Shown piece by piece: positions 31,932 through 41,309 of a stretch of DNA of 64,000 bases. This stretch comes from Anaerotruncus massiliensis (ex Togo et al. 2026). GTDB lineage: Bacteria; Bacillota; Clostridia; Oscillospirales; Ruminococcaceae. Position 1 is the stretch's first letter. Every line of letters begins with the position of its first letter. Location of the stretch: positions 729,501-793,500 of the forward strand of contig NZ_LT962687.1 in assembly GCF_900199635.1 (NCBI RefSeq), in the 5' to 3' direction. Made by a program: the position numbers and the translations under genes. The notes under the pieces were generated by a model. The model had not been told where the DNA came from, did no database searches, and worked only from the letters and a program-made list of their open reading frames with translations.

Positions 31932-34127
31932 ATGAACGACAACACGAACCCGATCCTCTACCAGAACCGCGAACTCAGCTGGCTGAAGTTCAACCTGCGC
32001 GTGCTCGAACAGGCGTGCGACGGGTCGATTCCGCTGCTCGAGCGGCTGAAGTTCCTCTCGATCTTCGGCAGCAACCTCGACGAGTTCTTCATGATCCGGG
32101 TGGGCACCCTGACCGACGCGTCGCTGCTCGATCCGGACGCGATCGACAACAAGTCCCTCATGAGCCCCGCCGAACAGCTCGAGGCGATCTTCGCGGACAC
32201 CCGCGCGCTGATCGAAAAGAAGGACGCCGCCTACAAACGCCTCTCGGCGGATATGGCGGGGGAGGGGATCGAGCATCTCGACCTCTCGATGCTCACCGAG
32301 GAGCAGACCGTCTTTCTGGAGAACTACTTCCGCGGCGAGATCCTGCCGATGCTCTCCCCGCAGATCATTGACAAGCACCATCCCTTCCCCTTCCTGCGCA
32401 ACAAGGAGACCTACATCTGCACCCAGCTCAAAACCAAGGGGGAGTTCGTCAAGCTGGCGATCATCCCCGTGTCCACCGGGTTCGACCGGATCGTCTACCT
32501 GCCGTTCGACAAGAACAAGTTCGTGCTGCTCGAGGAGCTCGTGCTGCGCTACTGCGAGCACATCTTCCAGGGCTATGTCGTCGTGGCCAAGACGATCTTC
32601 CGCGTCACCCGCAACGCCGACATCAACGTCGACGAGGCGATGTACGACCACGACATGGACTACCGCAGCGTCATGGAGGAGATGGTCAAGAACCGCCGCA
32701 AGCTGATGCCGGTGCGCGTCGAGTTCCAGGGGGAGGCGAGCGAGGCGATCATCGACCAGCTCTGCAAAAAGCTCGAGCTGACCCGCGACCGCGTCTTCTT
32801 CAACCTCTCTCCGCTCGACATGGGCTTCGGCTTCACCCTCTGCTCCAAGATGGAGCGCCGCGGGCTTCCGGGGCTCTTCTACCCGCCGCTCACGCCGCAG
32901 GATTCCTCCCTGGTCACGCCCGGCAGGCCGATGATCCCCCAGATCGAGGACCACGACATCCTGCTCTCCTATCCGTTCGAGAGCATGAAGCCGTTCATCT
33001 CCCTGCTGCTCGAGGCGGCGGACGACCCGACCGTGCTGTCGATCAAGATGACCCTCTACCGGGTCGCGCGGGAGAGCCAGATCGTCTCGGCGCTCATCAA
33101 GGCGGCGGAGAACGGCAAGGAGGTCCACGTCGTCGTCGAGCTGCGCGCGCGGTTCGACGAGGAGAACAACATCATCTGGTCCAAGCGGCTCGAGGAGGCG
33201 GGGGTCAACGTCGTCTACGGGCTGGGCGAATACAAGGTCCACTCCAAGCTGCTGGTCATCACCCGCCGGGTGGAGGAAAAGATCTGCTTCATCACCCAGA
33301 TCGGCACCGGCAACTATAACGAGAGCACCGCGCGGCTCTATACCGACCTCTGCCTGATGACCGCCGATCGTGAGTTCGGCGAGGACGGCACCCGCATCTT
33401 CAACGGCATCCTGACCGGCAACCCGGTGGGGGACACCAAATACCTCGTGGCCGCGCCCGTCTCGATGAAGCCGATGGTGCTGCGGTTCATCGAGCAGGAG
33501 ATCATCGCCGCGCGGGAGGGCCGCCCGGCCGCGATCACCGTCAAGATCAACTCCCTCACCGACAAGGACGTGATCGACAAGCTGACCGAGGCGTCGATGG
33601 CGGGGGTCAAAATCCGCATGATCATCCGCGGCATCTGCTGCCTGCGGGTGGGGGTGCCGGGCCATACCGACAACATCGAGGTCGTCAGCATCGTCGGGCG
33701 GTTCCTCGAGCATTCGCGCATCTACGTGTTCGGCACGCCCGAGCGCAGCCGGATGTACATCTCCTCCGCCGATTTCATGACGCGCAACATGGAGCGCCGG
33801 GTGGAGGTCGCGGCCCCCATCCGGGACGAGAAGCTCAAGGCGCGGATCATGAACCTGCTCGACCTCGAGTTCTCCGACAACGTCAAGGCCAAGCGGCTGC
33901 TCTCCGACGGGGAATACGAGCCGGTCAAGAACGACAAGCCCCCGATCGACAGCCAGATCGACCTCTTCAAGCTCGCCTACATGCGCGCGGAGGAGTCGGC
34001 GCGGGTGCGCGCCTCCCGCCCGGTGCAGCCGGTGATGCGCCCGGCGCAGCCGCAGGCGGCGCCCGTGGCCCCGGCGGCCCCCAGGCGCGGGCTGTGGGAT
34101 AAGATCCGCGCCCTGTTCCACAAATGA
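31932..34127 (+). CDS. ppk1: Polyphosphate kinase 1
   Basis: The 731-residue protein starts LYQNRELSWLKFNLRVLEQA and has SIFGSNLDEFFMIRVG, DILLSYPFESMKPF and EVHVVVELRARFDEENNIIWSKRLEEAGV, with the autophosphorylated His437 in GEYKVHSKLLVITR, then FITQIGTGNYNESTARLYTD. PPK1 makes polyphosphate from ATP reversibly at the membrane. The last 50 residues form a Pro/Ala-rich tail after the catalytic core, an extension not needed for activity. A GNAT gene follows by 14 bases. ppx is not linked. Confidence 0.96.
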   Translation: MNDNTNPILYQNRELSWLKFNLRVLEQACDGSIPLLERLKFLSIFGSNLDEFFMIRVGTLTDASLLDPDAIDNKSLMSPAEQLEAIFADTRALIEKKDAAYKRLSADMAGEGIEHLDLSMLTEEQTVFLENYFRGEILPMLSPQIIDKHHPFPFLRNKETYICTQLKTKGEFVKLAIIPVSTGFDRIVYLPFDKNKFVLLEELVLRYCEHIFQGYVVVAKTIFRVTRNADINVDEAMYDHDMDYRSVMEEMVKNRRKLMPVRVEFQGEASEAIIDQLCKKLELTRDRVFFNLSPLDMGFGFTLCSKMERRGLPGLFYPPLTPQDSSLVTPGRPMIPQIEDHDILLSYPFESMKPFISLLLEAADDPTVLSIKMTLYRVARESQIVSALIKAAENGKEVHVVVELRARFDEENNIIWSKRLEEAGVNVVYGLGEYKVHSKLLVITRRVEEKICFITQIGTGNYNESTARLYTDLCLMTADREFGEDGTRIFNGILTGNPVGDTKYLVAAPVSMKPMVLRFIEQEIIAAREGRPAAITVKINSLTDKDVIDKLTEASMAGVKIRMIIRGICCLRVGVPGHTDNIEVVSIVGRFLEHSRIYVFGTPERSRMYISSADFMTRNMERRVEVAAPIRDEKLKARIMNLLDLEFSDNVKAKRLLSDGEYEPVKNDKPPIDSQIDLFKLAYMRAEESARVRASRPVQPVMRPAQPQAAPVAPAAPRRGLWDKIRALFHK

Positions 34128-34141
34128 CGGGAGGAAACGCC

Positions 34142-34657
34142 ATGTCCGAATTTATCATACGCCCATGCAGGCCGTCCGACGCGGAGGGCATCCACGCGCT
34201 GCGCGTCATGGAGGGCGTGCGCGAAAACATCCTCGCCCTTCCCTCCGAGCGGCTCGGGTTCTGCGAGGCATACTTAAACGGCCTCGGCCCCGACGACCAC
34301 CAGTTCGCGGCGGCCGTGCCGCTGCCGGGGGGCGGGGAGAAGATCGTCGGCACCGCCGGCCTCCAGGTCTATCCCGGCCGGATGCGCCATTCGGCGGGGT
34401 TCGGCATCATGGTCCACCGCGACTGGCAGGGCAGGGGCGTCGGGCGCGCGCTGATGGAGGCGGCGCTCGACGTGGCGGACAACTGGCTCATGCTCACGCG
34501 CGTCGAGCTCACCGTGTTCACCGACAACGCCCGCGCCATCGGGCTCTACAAGTCGCTCGGCTTCGAGATCGAGGGCACCAAGCGGATGGGGGCGATCCGG
34601 AACGGGGAGTACGCCGACGAATACTACATGGCGCGCCTGCGCCCGCCGCGCGCTTGA
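34142..34657 (+). CDS. GNAT family N-acetyltransferase
   Basis: The 171-residue protein has the acetyl-CoA loop HRDWQGRGVGRALMEAALDVA and the C-terminal VFTDNARAIGLYKSLGFEIEGTKR, typical of RimJ/RimL- and PhnO/YhhY-like acetyltransferases. The substrate is unknown. GGGAGG precedes the ATG. It is probably co-transcribed with ppk1. The promoter of the next operon overlaps its stop codon. Confidence 0.85.
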   Translation: MSEFIIRPCRPSDAEGIHALRVMEGVRENILALPSERLGFCEAYLNGLGPDDHQFAAAVPLPGGGEKIVGTAGLQVYPGRMRHSAGFGIMVHRDWQGRGVGRALMEAALDVADNWLMLTRVELTVFTDNARAIGLYKSLGFEIEGTKRMGAIRNGEYADEYYMARLRPPRA

Positions 34658-34683
34658 CAAAACGCGGCAAAAACGGGTAAACT
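34654..34683 (+). promoter_or_regulatory. Promoter of the topoisomerase operon
   Basis: A perfect TTGACA (overlapping the GNAT stop codon) and TAAACT are 18 bases apart, 95 bases before the subunit B start. Confidence 0.75.
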
Positions 34684-34702
34684 AAAAGCTGGATTTTACG
34701 AG

Positions 34703-34729
34703 GTTGTACGCCCGTAGCGGGCGTACAAC
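34703..34729 (+). promoter_or_regulatory. 12-bp perfect hairpin in the topoisomerase leader
   Basis: GTTGTACGCCCG-TAG-CGGGCGTACAAC sits 14 bases after the expected transcription start. No T tract follows, so it is an operator or leader structure and not a plain terminator. Confidence 0.55.
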
Positions 34730-34777
34730 TTGCGTCTGGGCGAATTTCCCGCATTACAGAAAGACGGAGGCAGGCAG

Positions 34778-36763
34778 ATGCCAAAAAAACGGACCGCCGA
34801 TTACGGCAACGAGAGTATTTCCTCCCTCAAGGGCGCCGACCGGGTACGCAAGCGCCCGGGGGTAATCTTCGGCTCGGACGGGCTGGAGGGCTGCGAGCAC
34901 GCGATGTTTGAGATTCTCTCCAACTCGATCGACGAGGCGCGCGAGGGGTACGGGGACAAGATCCTCATCACCCGCTACCGCGACCAGTCGATCGAGGTCG
35001 AGGATTTCGGCCGGGGCATCCCGGTGGACTACAACCAGCGGGAGGAGCGCTACAACTGGGAGCTCGTCTTCTGCGAGCTCTATGCGGGCGGCAAATACCA
35101 GACCAACGAGGGGGAGAGCTACGAATACTCCCTCGGCCTCAACGGGCTGGGGCTCTGCGCGACCCAGTATTCCTCCGAATACATGGACGTGGAGATCTAC
35201 CGCGACGGCTTTAAATACTCCCTGCATTTCGAGCACGGGGAGAATGTCGGCGGCCTTCAAAAGGAGGAGACCCGCCGCCGCGCCACCGGCACGAAGATCC
35301 GCTGGCGGCCCGACCTCGCGGTCTTCACCGACATCGACATCCCGCTCGAATACTATGCCGACACGATCAAGCGGCAGGCGGTCGTCAACGACGGCGTGAC
35401 CTTCCTGCTCAGAAACCAGGCGGACTCCGGCTTCGAGGAGACGGAGTTCCGCTATGAAAACGGCATCGTCGACTATGTGGCGGAGCTCGCCGGTGACGGG
35501 ACGCTCACCCCCATCCAGTTCTGGAAGGCGGAGCGCCGCGGCCGCGACCGGGAGGACAAGCCGGAATACAAGGTGAAGCTGTCGGTGGCCTTCTGCTTTT
35601 CCAACCGGGTGAGCCGGTGCGAATACTACCACAACTCGAGCTGGCTCGAGCATGGCGGAAGTCCCGAAAAGGCGGTCAAGCTCGCGTTCACCTACATGAT
35701 CGACAACCTCATCCGGAACGCGGGCAAGTACCAGAAGGGGGAGAGCAAGGTCACCTTCGCGGACGTGGAGGACTGCCTGGTGCTCGTCTCCTCCAACTTC
35801 TCCACCCAGACCTCCTATGAGAATCAGACCAAAAAGGCGATCACCAACAAATTCGTCTACGAGGCGATGAACGATTTCCTCCGCCACCAGATGGAGGTCT
35901 ATTTCATCGAGAATCCCGACGAGGCGGCGCGGATCGCCGAGCAGGTGCTCATCAACAAGCGCAGCCGGGAGAACGCGGAGAAGACCCGCCTCAACCTCAA
36001 AAAGAAGCTCGCCGGCACGGTGGACATGTCCAACCGGGTGCAGAAGTTCGTCGACTGCCGCACCAAGGACGTCTCACGGCGCGAGATCTACATCGTGGAG
36101 GGCGATTCGGCGCTCGGCGCCTGCAAGCTCGGCCGGGACAGCGAATTCCAGGCGATCATCCCGGTGCGCGGCAAAATCCTCAACTGCCTCAAGGCGGACT
36201 ACGACAAGATCTTCAAAAGCGACATCATCGTCGACATCTTCAAGGTGCTCGGCTGCGGCGTGGAGGTCACCACCAAGGCGAACAAGGATTTTTCCTCCTT
36301 CGACCTCGACGGCCTGCGCTGGAACAAGATCGTCATCTGCACCGATGCGGACGTCGACGGCTTCCAGATCCGCACGCTGATCCTGACGATGCTCTACCGC
36401 CTCGCCCCCACGCTGATCGAGCGGGGATATGTCTACATCGCGGAATCCCCCCTCTACGAGATCACGACGAAGGACAAGACCTGGTTCGCCTACACCGAGC
36501 AGGAGAAGACGCACGCGCTCGAGGAGATCGGCAACGCGAAATACACGGTCCAGCGCTCCAAGGGGCTCGGTGAAAACGAGCCGGACATGATGTGGCTGAC
36601 GACGATGAACCCCGAAACGCGGCGCCTCATCAAGGTGACCCCCTCCCAGGCGAAGGAGACCTCCGACATGTTCGACCTGCTGCTGGGGGACAACCTCGCC
36701 GGGCGCAAGGAGTTCATCGCGGAAAACGGCTACCAGTATCTGGAGCTGGCGGACCTCTCATAA
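34778..36763 (+). CDS. Type IIA DNA topoisomerase subunit B, divergent ParE/GyrB-like
   Basis: The 661-residue protein has the GHKL ATPase, transducer and TOPRIM domains: RKRPGVIFGSDGLEGCEHAMFEILSNSIDEA, SLGLNGLG in the ATP lid, IVEGDSALGACKLGRD, PVRGKILNCLKADYDKIF, TDADVDGFQIRTL and QRSKGLGENEPDMMW. These depart from GyrB/ParE consensus (GLHGVG, EGDSAGG, LRGKILN, DADVDGAHIRTL, QRYKGLGEM). TOPRIM acidic residues (E, DxD) are kept, so it should be active. It is paired with subunit A at 36818. It appears to be the divergent clostridial topoisomerase and not the main gyrase. Start set by GGAGG at 34764-34769. Confidence 0.88.
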   Translation: MPKKRTADYGNESISSLKGADRVRKRPGVIFGSDGLEGCEHAMFEILSNSIDEAREGYGDKILITRYRDQSIEVEDFGRGIPVDYNQREERYNWELVFCELYAGGKYQTNEGESYEYSLGLNGLGLCATQYSSEYMDVEIYRDGFKYSLHFEHGENVGGLQKEETRRRATGTKIRWRPDLAVFTDIDIPLEYYADTIKRQAVVNDGVTFLLRNQADSGFEETEFRYENGIVDYVAELAGDGTLTPIQFWKAERRGRDREDKPEYKVKLSVAFCFSNRVSRCEYYHNSSWLEHGGSPEKAVKLAFTYMIDNLIRNAGKYQKGESKVTFADVEDCLVLVSSNFSTQTSYENQTKKAITNKFVYEAMNDFLRHQMEVYFIENPDEAARIAEQVLINKRSRENAEKTRLNLKKKLAGTVDMSNRVQKFVDCRTKDVSRREIYIVEGDSALGACKLGRDSEFQAIIPVRGKILNCLKADYDKIFKSDIIVDIFKVLGCGVEVTTKANKDFSSFDLDGLRWNKIVICTDADVDGFQIRTLILTMLYRLAPTLIERGYVYIAESPLYEITTKDKTWFAYTEQEKTHALEEIGNAKYTVQRSKGLGENEPDMMWLTTMNPETRRLIKVTPSQAKETSDMFDLLLGDNLAGRKEFIAENGYQYLELADLS

Positions 36764-36817
36764 GCGCCCGCGCTCCCGCGGCGGAGGCCGGCGCAAAACA
36801 GTATTGAGGTGCAGTGA

Positions 36818-39052
36818 ATGGCAACAAAGAAACCCAAAAAGGAACCGAAAAAACCGGTGAACTCCTCGGCGGTCATCGAGAACGCCGGGGTGATGATCGA
36901 GCAGCCGATCGTGACGACGCTTGAAAGCAACTACATGCCCTACGCGATGAGCGTGATCGTCTCGCGCGCAATCCCCGAGATCGACGGCTTCAAGCCCTCC
37001 CACCGCAAGCTGCTCTACACGATGTACAAGATGGGGCTGCTCACCGGCGCGCGGACCAAGTCGGCAAACGTGGTGGGCCAGACGATGAAGCTGAACCCAC
37101 ACGGCGACGCGGCGATCTATGAGACGATGGTGCGCATGTCGCGCGGGTGCGAGGCGCTGCTCCATCCCTATGTGGACAGCAAGGGAAATTTCGGCAAGGC
37201 GTACAGCCGCGACATGGCCTACGCCGCCAGCCGTTACACCGAGGTCAAGCTCGACGCGATCGCGGCGGAGCTCTTCCGCGACATCGACGAGGACACCGTC
37301 GACATGGTCGACAACTACGACAACACCCAGAAGGAGCCGACCCTTTTTCCGGTGACCTTCCCGTCGATCCTCGTCAACTCCAACATCGGCATCGCGGTCG
37401 GCATGGCCAGCTCGATCTGCCCCTTCAACCTCGCCGAGGTGTGCGACACGACGATCGCGCTGCTCAAAAACCCCGGCCACGACATCCTCGAGACGCTGCG
37501 CGCCCCCGACTTCCCGGGCGGCGGCTACATCGTCTACAACGAGGACGATCTGCGCAAGATCTATGCGACCGGGCGCGGCGGGGTGCGGGTGCGCTCCCGC
37601 TGGAGCTACGACAAGGCGAACAACTGCATCGACGTCACCGAGATCCCCCCGACCGCGACGGTCGAGGCGATCATGGACAAGATCGTGGACCTCGTGAAGG
37701 GCGGCAAGATCCGCGAGATCGCCGACATGCGCGACGAGACCGACCTCTCCGGCCTCAAGCTCACCCTCGACCTCAAGAGGGGCGCCGACCCCGACGCGCT
37801 CATGCGCAAGCTCTTCCGCATCACACCGCTCGAGGACACCTTCTCCTGCAACTTCAACGTCCTGATCGCCGGAATGCCGCGCGTCTGCGGCGTTAAGGAG
37901 CTGATCGAGGAGTGGGCGGCCTTCCGCGAGGGCTGCGTCAAGCGCCGGGTCTACCACCAGCTCGGCAAAAAGAAGGAAAAGCTCCACCTGCTCATGGGAC
38001 TCAAAAAGATCCTGCTCGACATCGACAAGGCGATCCGGATCGTGCGGGAGACCGCCGAGGAGCGGGAGGTCGTTCCCAACCTGATGATCGGCTTCGGCAT
38101 CGACGAGGTGCAGGCGGAATATGTGGCGGAGATCAAGCTGCGCCAGCTCAACCGCGAGCACATCCTCAAGCGGGTCGAGGAGACCGACCAGCTCAAAAAG
38201 GAGATCGCCGGGATGGAGGAGATCCTCGCGGACCGCAAAAAGGTCCGGGCGATCATCATCGACGAGCTCCGCGCGGTCAGCAAGAAGTACGCGAAGCCCC
38301 GGAAGAGCCTCCTCTACTATCCGTCGGGCGAGGACGAGGAGGAGCCTGAGTCGCTGGTTCCCGACTATCCGGTGCACCTCTTCTTTACGAGGGAGGGATA
38401 CTTCAAGAAGATCACCCCCCAGTCGCTGCGCATGAGCGGCGAGCAGAAGCTCAAGGAGGGGGACGCCGTCGCCCGCGAGGTGGAGGCGACCAACAACACC
38501 GACTTGCTCTTCTTCACCGACCGCCAGCAGGTCTACAAGGCGAAGGCGAGCGACTTCGACGACGGCAAGGCGAGCGTGCTGGGCGATTACATCCCCGCCA
38601 AGCTCGGCATGGACGAGGGAGAAAGCGCCGTCTATATGGCGGTCACCGCCGATTACGCGGGCTATATGCTCTTCTTCTTTGAAAACGGCAAGGCCGCGAA
38701 GGTGGACCTCTCGGGCTACGCCACCAAGACAAACCGCAAAAAACTGCTGGGCGCCTATTCCGACGCGTCGCCGCTCGCGGCCTGCTTCCAGATCGAGGGC
38801 GGGGAGGACTTCCTGATGACCTCCTCCTCCGGGCGGATGCTGCTGGCCAACGCCGGGGCCGTCTCCTCCAAGACGACCCGCACCACGCAGGGCGTCGCGG
38901 TTATGACGCAGAAGAAAAACCACCGCGTTGCCTCGGTGAAGCCGTTCAGCGAAGGGATGCTCGCGAATCCCCACCGGTTCCGCACCAAGACCCTCCCGGC
39001 CGCCGGCATGATGCCCCGCGAGGAGGACTACGGAGAGCAGCTGACCTTATAA
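36818..39052 (+). CDS. Type IIA DNA topoisomerase subunit A, divergent ParC/GyrA-like
   Basis: The 744-residue protein has YMPYAMSVIVSRAIPEIDGFKPSHRKLLYTMYKMGL, KLNPHGDAAIYETMVRM, VDSKGNFG and the catalytic Tyr in YAASRYTEVKLD (canonical AAxRYTE). A long coiled-coil arm (EIKLRQLNREHILKRVEETDQLKKEIAGMEEIL) and a C-terminal beta region with loose blades follow, but no clear GyrA box, so it is unlikely to supercoil. It cuts and rejoins DNA with the subunit B gene 54 bases upstream. A decatenase role is inference. Confidence 0.88.
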   Translation: MATKKPKKEPKKPVNSSAVIENAGVMIEQPIVTTLESNYMPYAMSVIVSRAIPEIDGFKPSHRKLLYTMYKMGLLTGARTKSANVVGQTMKLNPHGDAAIYETMVRMSRGCEALLHPYVDSKGNFGKAYSRDMAYAASRYTEVKLDAIAAELFRDIDEDTVDMVDNYDNTQKEPTLFPVTFPSILVNSNIGIAVGMASSICPFNLAEVCDTTIALLKNPGHDILETLRAPDFPGGGYIVYNEDDLRKIYATGRGGVRVRSRWSYDKANNCIDVTEIPPTATVEAIMDKIVDLVKGGKIREIADMRDETDLSGLKLTLDLKRGADPDALMRKLFRITPLEDTFSCNFNVLIAGMPRVCGVKELIEEWAAFREGCVKRRVYHQLGKKKEKLHLLMGLKKILLDIDKAIRIVRETAEEREVVPNLMIGFGIDEVQAEYVAEIKLRQLNREHILKRVEETDQLKKEIAGMEEILADRKKVRAIIIDELRAVSKKYAKPRKSLLYYPSGEDEEEPESLVPDYPVHLFFTREGYFKKITPQSLRMSGEQKLKEGDAVAREVEATNNTDLLFFTDRQQVYKAKASDFDDGKASVLGDYIPAKLGMDEGESAVYMAVTADYAGYMLFFFENGKAAKVDLSGYATKTNRKKLLGAYSDASPLAACFQIEGGEDFLMTSSSGRMLLANAGAVSSKTTRTTQGVAVMTQKKNHRVASVKPFSEGMLANPHRFRTKTLPAAGMMPREEDYGEQLTL

Positions 39053-40466
39053 TTGTTTTCGGCTGCCCGCCGAGGGAGGATTCTTTAGGTTTGCCGCTCG
39101 GGGAGCGGCGGAGGTTGTCGGTAGTCGGCCGACGGCGACCCCTTAGGCTTTTCCGCCCAGCGGGCGGAGGGCTTTTGTTCGCGCCCCTTCGGGGTGCTTT
39201 ATAGGTGCCGCCTTCGGCGGCGGAGATTGCCGGGTCCCGCCCCGGCAGGCGGCCCCATTTCTTGTACGGACAAGAAATGGGGGAAAGAAGCCGCAGGGGG
39301 CCATGCCCCCTTGACCCCCGCGCCGCCTCCGGTTGGCCTGCGGCCAAAGTCGGCGGCGCCCTCTTCACGGATCAGCGGACGGGTGTACAGCATCCCGCCA
39401 GCCGCCGCGCCGCGGGCGCAATGCCTCTGCCGGCAAGTCTCCGGAACCGTACCGGAAGTGCTTCCGGGGAGGCACGGCCGCTTTTGCGTGGCGCGCAACG
39501 CCCACGGGGAGGCGGAAAACTGCGCGGCTACGCCGCGCACGCACGCAGAGCGCGCGAACGCCCGGAACGGGCGTTGTTTTCCGCCGTGTGTCCCCGGCGA
39601 GCCATCCAGCTTCATCTGTTGGGAGCGCCCGCAACCTGAATTGAGCCTTCAGCTGGTGTACCCGTGGGGAGCGGCGGTAGCCTGCGGGTACTGGCAAGGT
39701 ACTTCCGGAGATACCGCTTAGAGTTCCGGCCCGCAGGGCCGGGTCCGCGTAGCGGACTCAAGCCGGGGTCGCGGGGCGGAGCGCCCGCGACTGCGGTCCG
39801 CAGACCGCGTTTCGGAGGCCAACCGCCGAAGGCGGCTCTTAGGCCGGAGATCGGCCGTCGCGCGTAGCGCGCTCCGGGCATCCGCCGAAGGCGTTCTCTC
39901 AGGATTCCGGCCCTTCGGGCCGGGTCGCATGGCGACTCCCTACGGGGAATCCAAAGGGGTCGCGAAGCGACAGCCCGAATGGGGACACCATTTGTCCCGA
40001 AGGGACAAGTGGCGCCTGTGGCCCTCTTTGAATGCGCGTCGCCGCTCTGCGGCGCTCGCCGCAGGCGAGGAGCGCATCTATGCCCGGGCAGGCCGCCCAA
40101 GGCGGAGGGCCCTTGAGCGCCCTTCTTCCGCCGACTTCTTGGGCGCGCAAGAAGTCGGCCCGCCCGCCGGGGCGGGTCCCGGCAATCCATGCCGCCGCAG
40201 GCGGCTCCCCTCAGCCCTCCGAAGGAGGGCGATCAAATGCCTCGCCGGGCGCAGCGCGGATTATCTAAAAAGCCCCGCCGCCCACGGGCGGCAATTCCCG
40301 TGAAAGCTCCGCCGCTCCCCGAGCGGCAAAAAAAACAGAAGCCGGACGGGAGGCCCGTCCGGCTCGGGTTTTCCGCCCCGTGCAAACGCAATTTCGAGGT
40401 AAAAACCGTTTTTAGTATGCGCCCGGGGGATGAAAAGATGCAAAACGGAAAAAATTATTTGAAACC
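39053..40466. repeat. 1.4-kb intergenic array of dispersed GC hairpin repeats
   Basis: No gene can be supported here. From the left: an inverted ~60-base unit (GTTTGCCGCTCGGGGAGCGG type, 39090-39190), the structured element 39310-39600 shared with 51555-51915, a unit at 39624-39791 shared with 45926-46102, and hairpins 39800-40330 partly shared (inverted) with 26410-26475. Near 40341-40368 a strong GCCGGACGGG stem may terminate transcription. Open frames of 60-190 codons encode Arg/Ala/Pro-rich repeat peptides. Confidence 0.85.
39511..39585. repeat. Structured repeat core, copy A (multi-hairpin junction)
   Basis: An outer 10-bp stem (GGCGGAAAAC / GTTTTCCGCC) encloses GCGCGGC-TAC-GCCGCGC and AACGCCCG-GAA-CGGGCGTT with a third, weaker hairpin between them. 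It could fold as a four-way junction in DNA or RNA. An inverted copy lies at 51609-51683. Confidence 0.6.
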
Positions 40467-40467
40467 C

Positions 40468-40496
40468 TTGCATTGAAAGGGTGATTATGCTATCAT
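40468..40496 (+). promoter_or_regulatory. secG promoter
   Basis: TTGCAT and an extended -10 (TG-C-TATCAT) are 17 bases apart, 42 bases before the secG ATG. Confidence 0.8.
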
Positions 40497-40537
40497 ATTA
40501 CGAGTTGGAGTACTCAGGAATCGGAGGTAAAAAAAGG

Positions 40538-40789
40538 ATGAATGCGATTGAAATCATCGGCGGCGTCCTGATCATGATTGCTGCCGTTGTGATTACCGTG
40601 ACTGTCATGTTTCAGGAGGGTAAAGGCAACGGCCTGAACGCGCTTGCCGGCTCGAATGAATCGTCCTATCTCGGGAAGAACAAAAACCGCTCGATGCAGG
40701 CGACCATGGTCCGCGTCACCAAGTATACGGGGATCGCGTTTGTGGTCATCACGCTTGCGGTCTATCTCATCAGCTACGCGATGAAATAA
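40538..40789 (+). CDS. secG: Preprotein translocase subunit SecG
   Basis: The 83-residue protein has two transmembrane helices (IEIIGGVLIMIAAVVITVTVMFQ and the C-terminal TGIAFVVITLAVYLISYAM) and the cytosolic loop EGKGNGLNALAGSNESSYLGKNKNRS with the SecG hallmark G-x-G-L and AxTxxL-like hinge. SecG stimulates SecYE/SecA-driven export. The start is set by CGGAGG and by MNAIEI; the longer frame at 40481 overlaps the promoter. It has its own promoter and terminator. Confidence 0.93.
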   Translation: MNAIEIIGGVLIMIAAVVITVTVMFQEGKGNGLNALAGSNESSYLGKNKNRSMQATMVRVTKYTGIAFVVITLAVYLISYAMK

Positions 40790-40802
40790 GCGATTTGCGG
40801 AC

Positions 40803-40833
40803 AAACGCCCGGCCGTTCGGCCGGGCGTTTTTT
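40803..40833 (+). terminator. Intrinsic terminator after secG
   Basis: AAACGCCCGGCC-GTTC-GGCCGGGCGTTT is a 12-bp stem followed by T residues. Its A-rich left flank makes it usable for the opposing GNAT gene as well. Confidence 0.92.
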
Positions 40834-40846
40834 GTGCCGGGGATGT

Positions 40847-41275
40847 TCAGGAAAACTCCTTGACAAGCGTCTCATGCTCGCAGAATTCCTCGAAGAACCG
40901 TTCCCCCGTGGGCCGGTAGCCGCACTTCTCATAGAAGGGGATGGCGTAGAGCTGCGCGCCCACGACGATTTTTTTCGCGCCCCGCTTCCGCGCCGCGGCC
41001 TCGAGCCGTTCCATCAGCAGCCGCCCGAGCTGCTCGCCGCGGAAGGCCTTGCACACCGCGATGCGCCCGATGTGGAAGGTCTCGCCGTCCGCGTCGCAGT
41101 AGACCCGTCCGGTGGCGGCGGGCCGGCCCTCCCGGTAGACGACCATGTGCCGCGACACCGCGTCGAACTCGTCCTCGTCGGGGATGGTGAAGCCCTGTTC
41201 CTTCGTAAATACCTCGTCGCGCACCCACAGCGCGTCGGAAAGGTTGTCCGTGCCGTCAAAAAATCGAATCTCCAT
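40847..41275 (-). CDS. GNAT family N-acetyltransferase (ElaA-like)
   Basis: The 142-residue protein has DALWVRDEVFTKEQGF, IGRIAVCKAFRGEQLGRLLMERLEAAA (acetyl-CoA loop) and VGAQLYAIPFYEKCGYRPTGERFFEE, the pattern of ElaA-type acetyltransferases. The substrate is unknown. GGAGG lies 6 bases before the ATG, and its promoter (TTGATT-17-TATAAT) lies inside the 3' end of bofA. It ends opposite secG over a shared terminator. Confidence 0.87.
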   Translation of the reverse strand: MEIRFFDGTDNLSDALWVRDEVFTKEQGFTIPDEDEFDAVSRHMVVYREGRPAATGRVYCDADGETFHIGRIAVCKAFRGEQLGRLLMERLEAAARKRGAKKIVVGAQLYAIPFYEKCGYRPTGERFFEEFCEHETLVKEFS

Positions 41276-41309
41276 AGCGTCCTCCGGTAAATGAAACGTT
41301 CACCGGACC

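Noticed and set aside
39205-39639. 144-codon frame similar to one at 51474-51929 (minus)
   Set aside because: The similarity is explained by the DNA repeat. Differences between copies favour hairpin loops over synonymous sites, and both ends of the frames diverge, so I treat it as non-coding.
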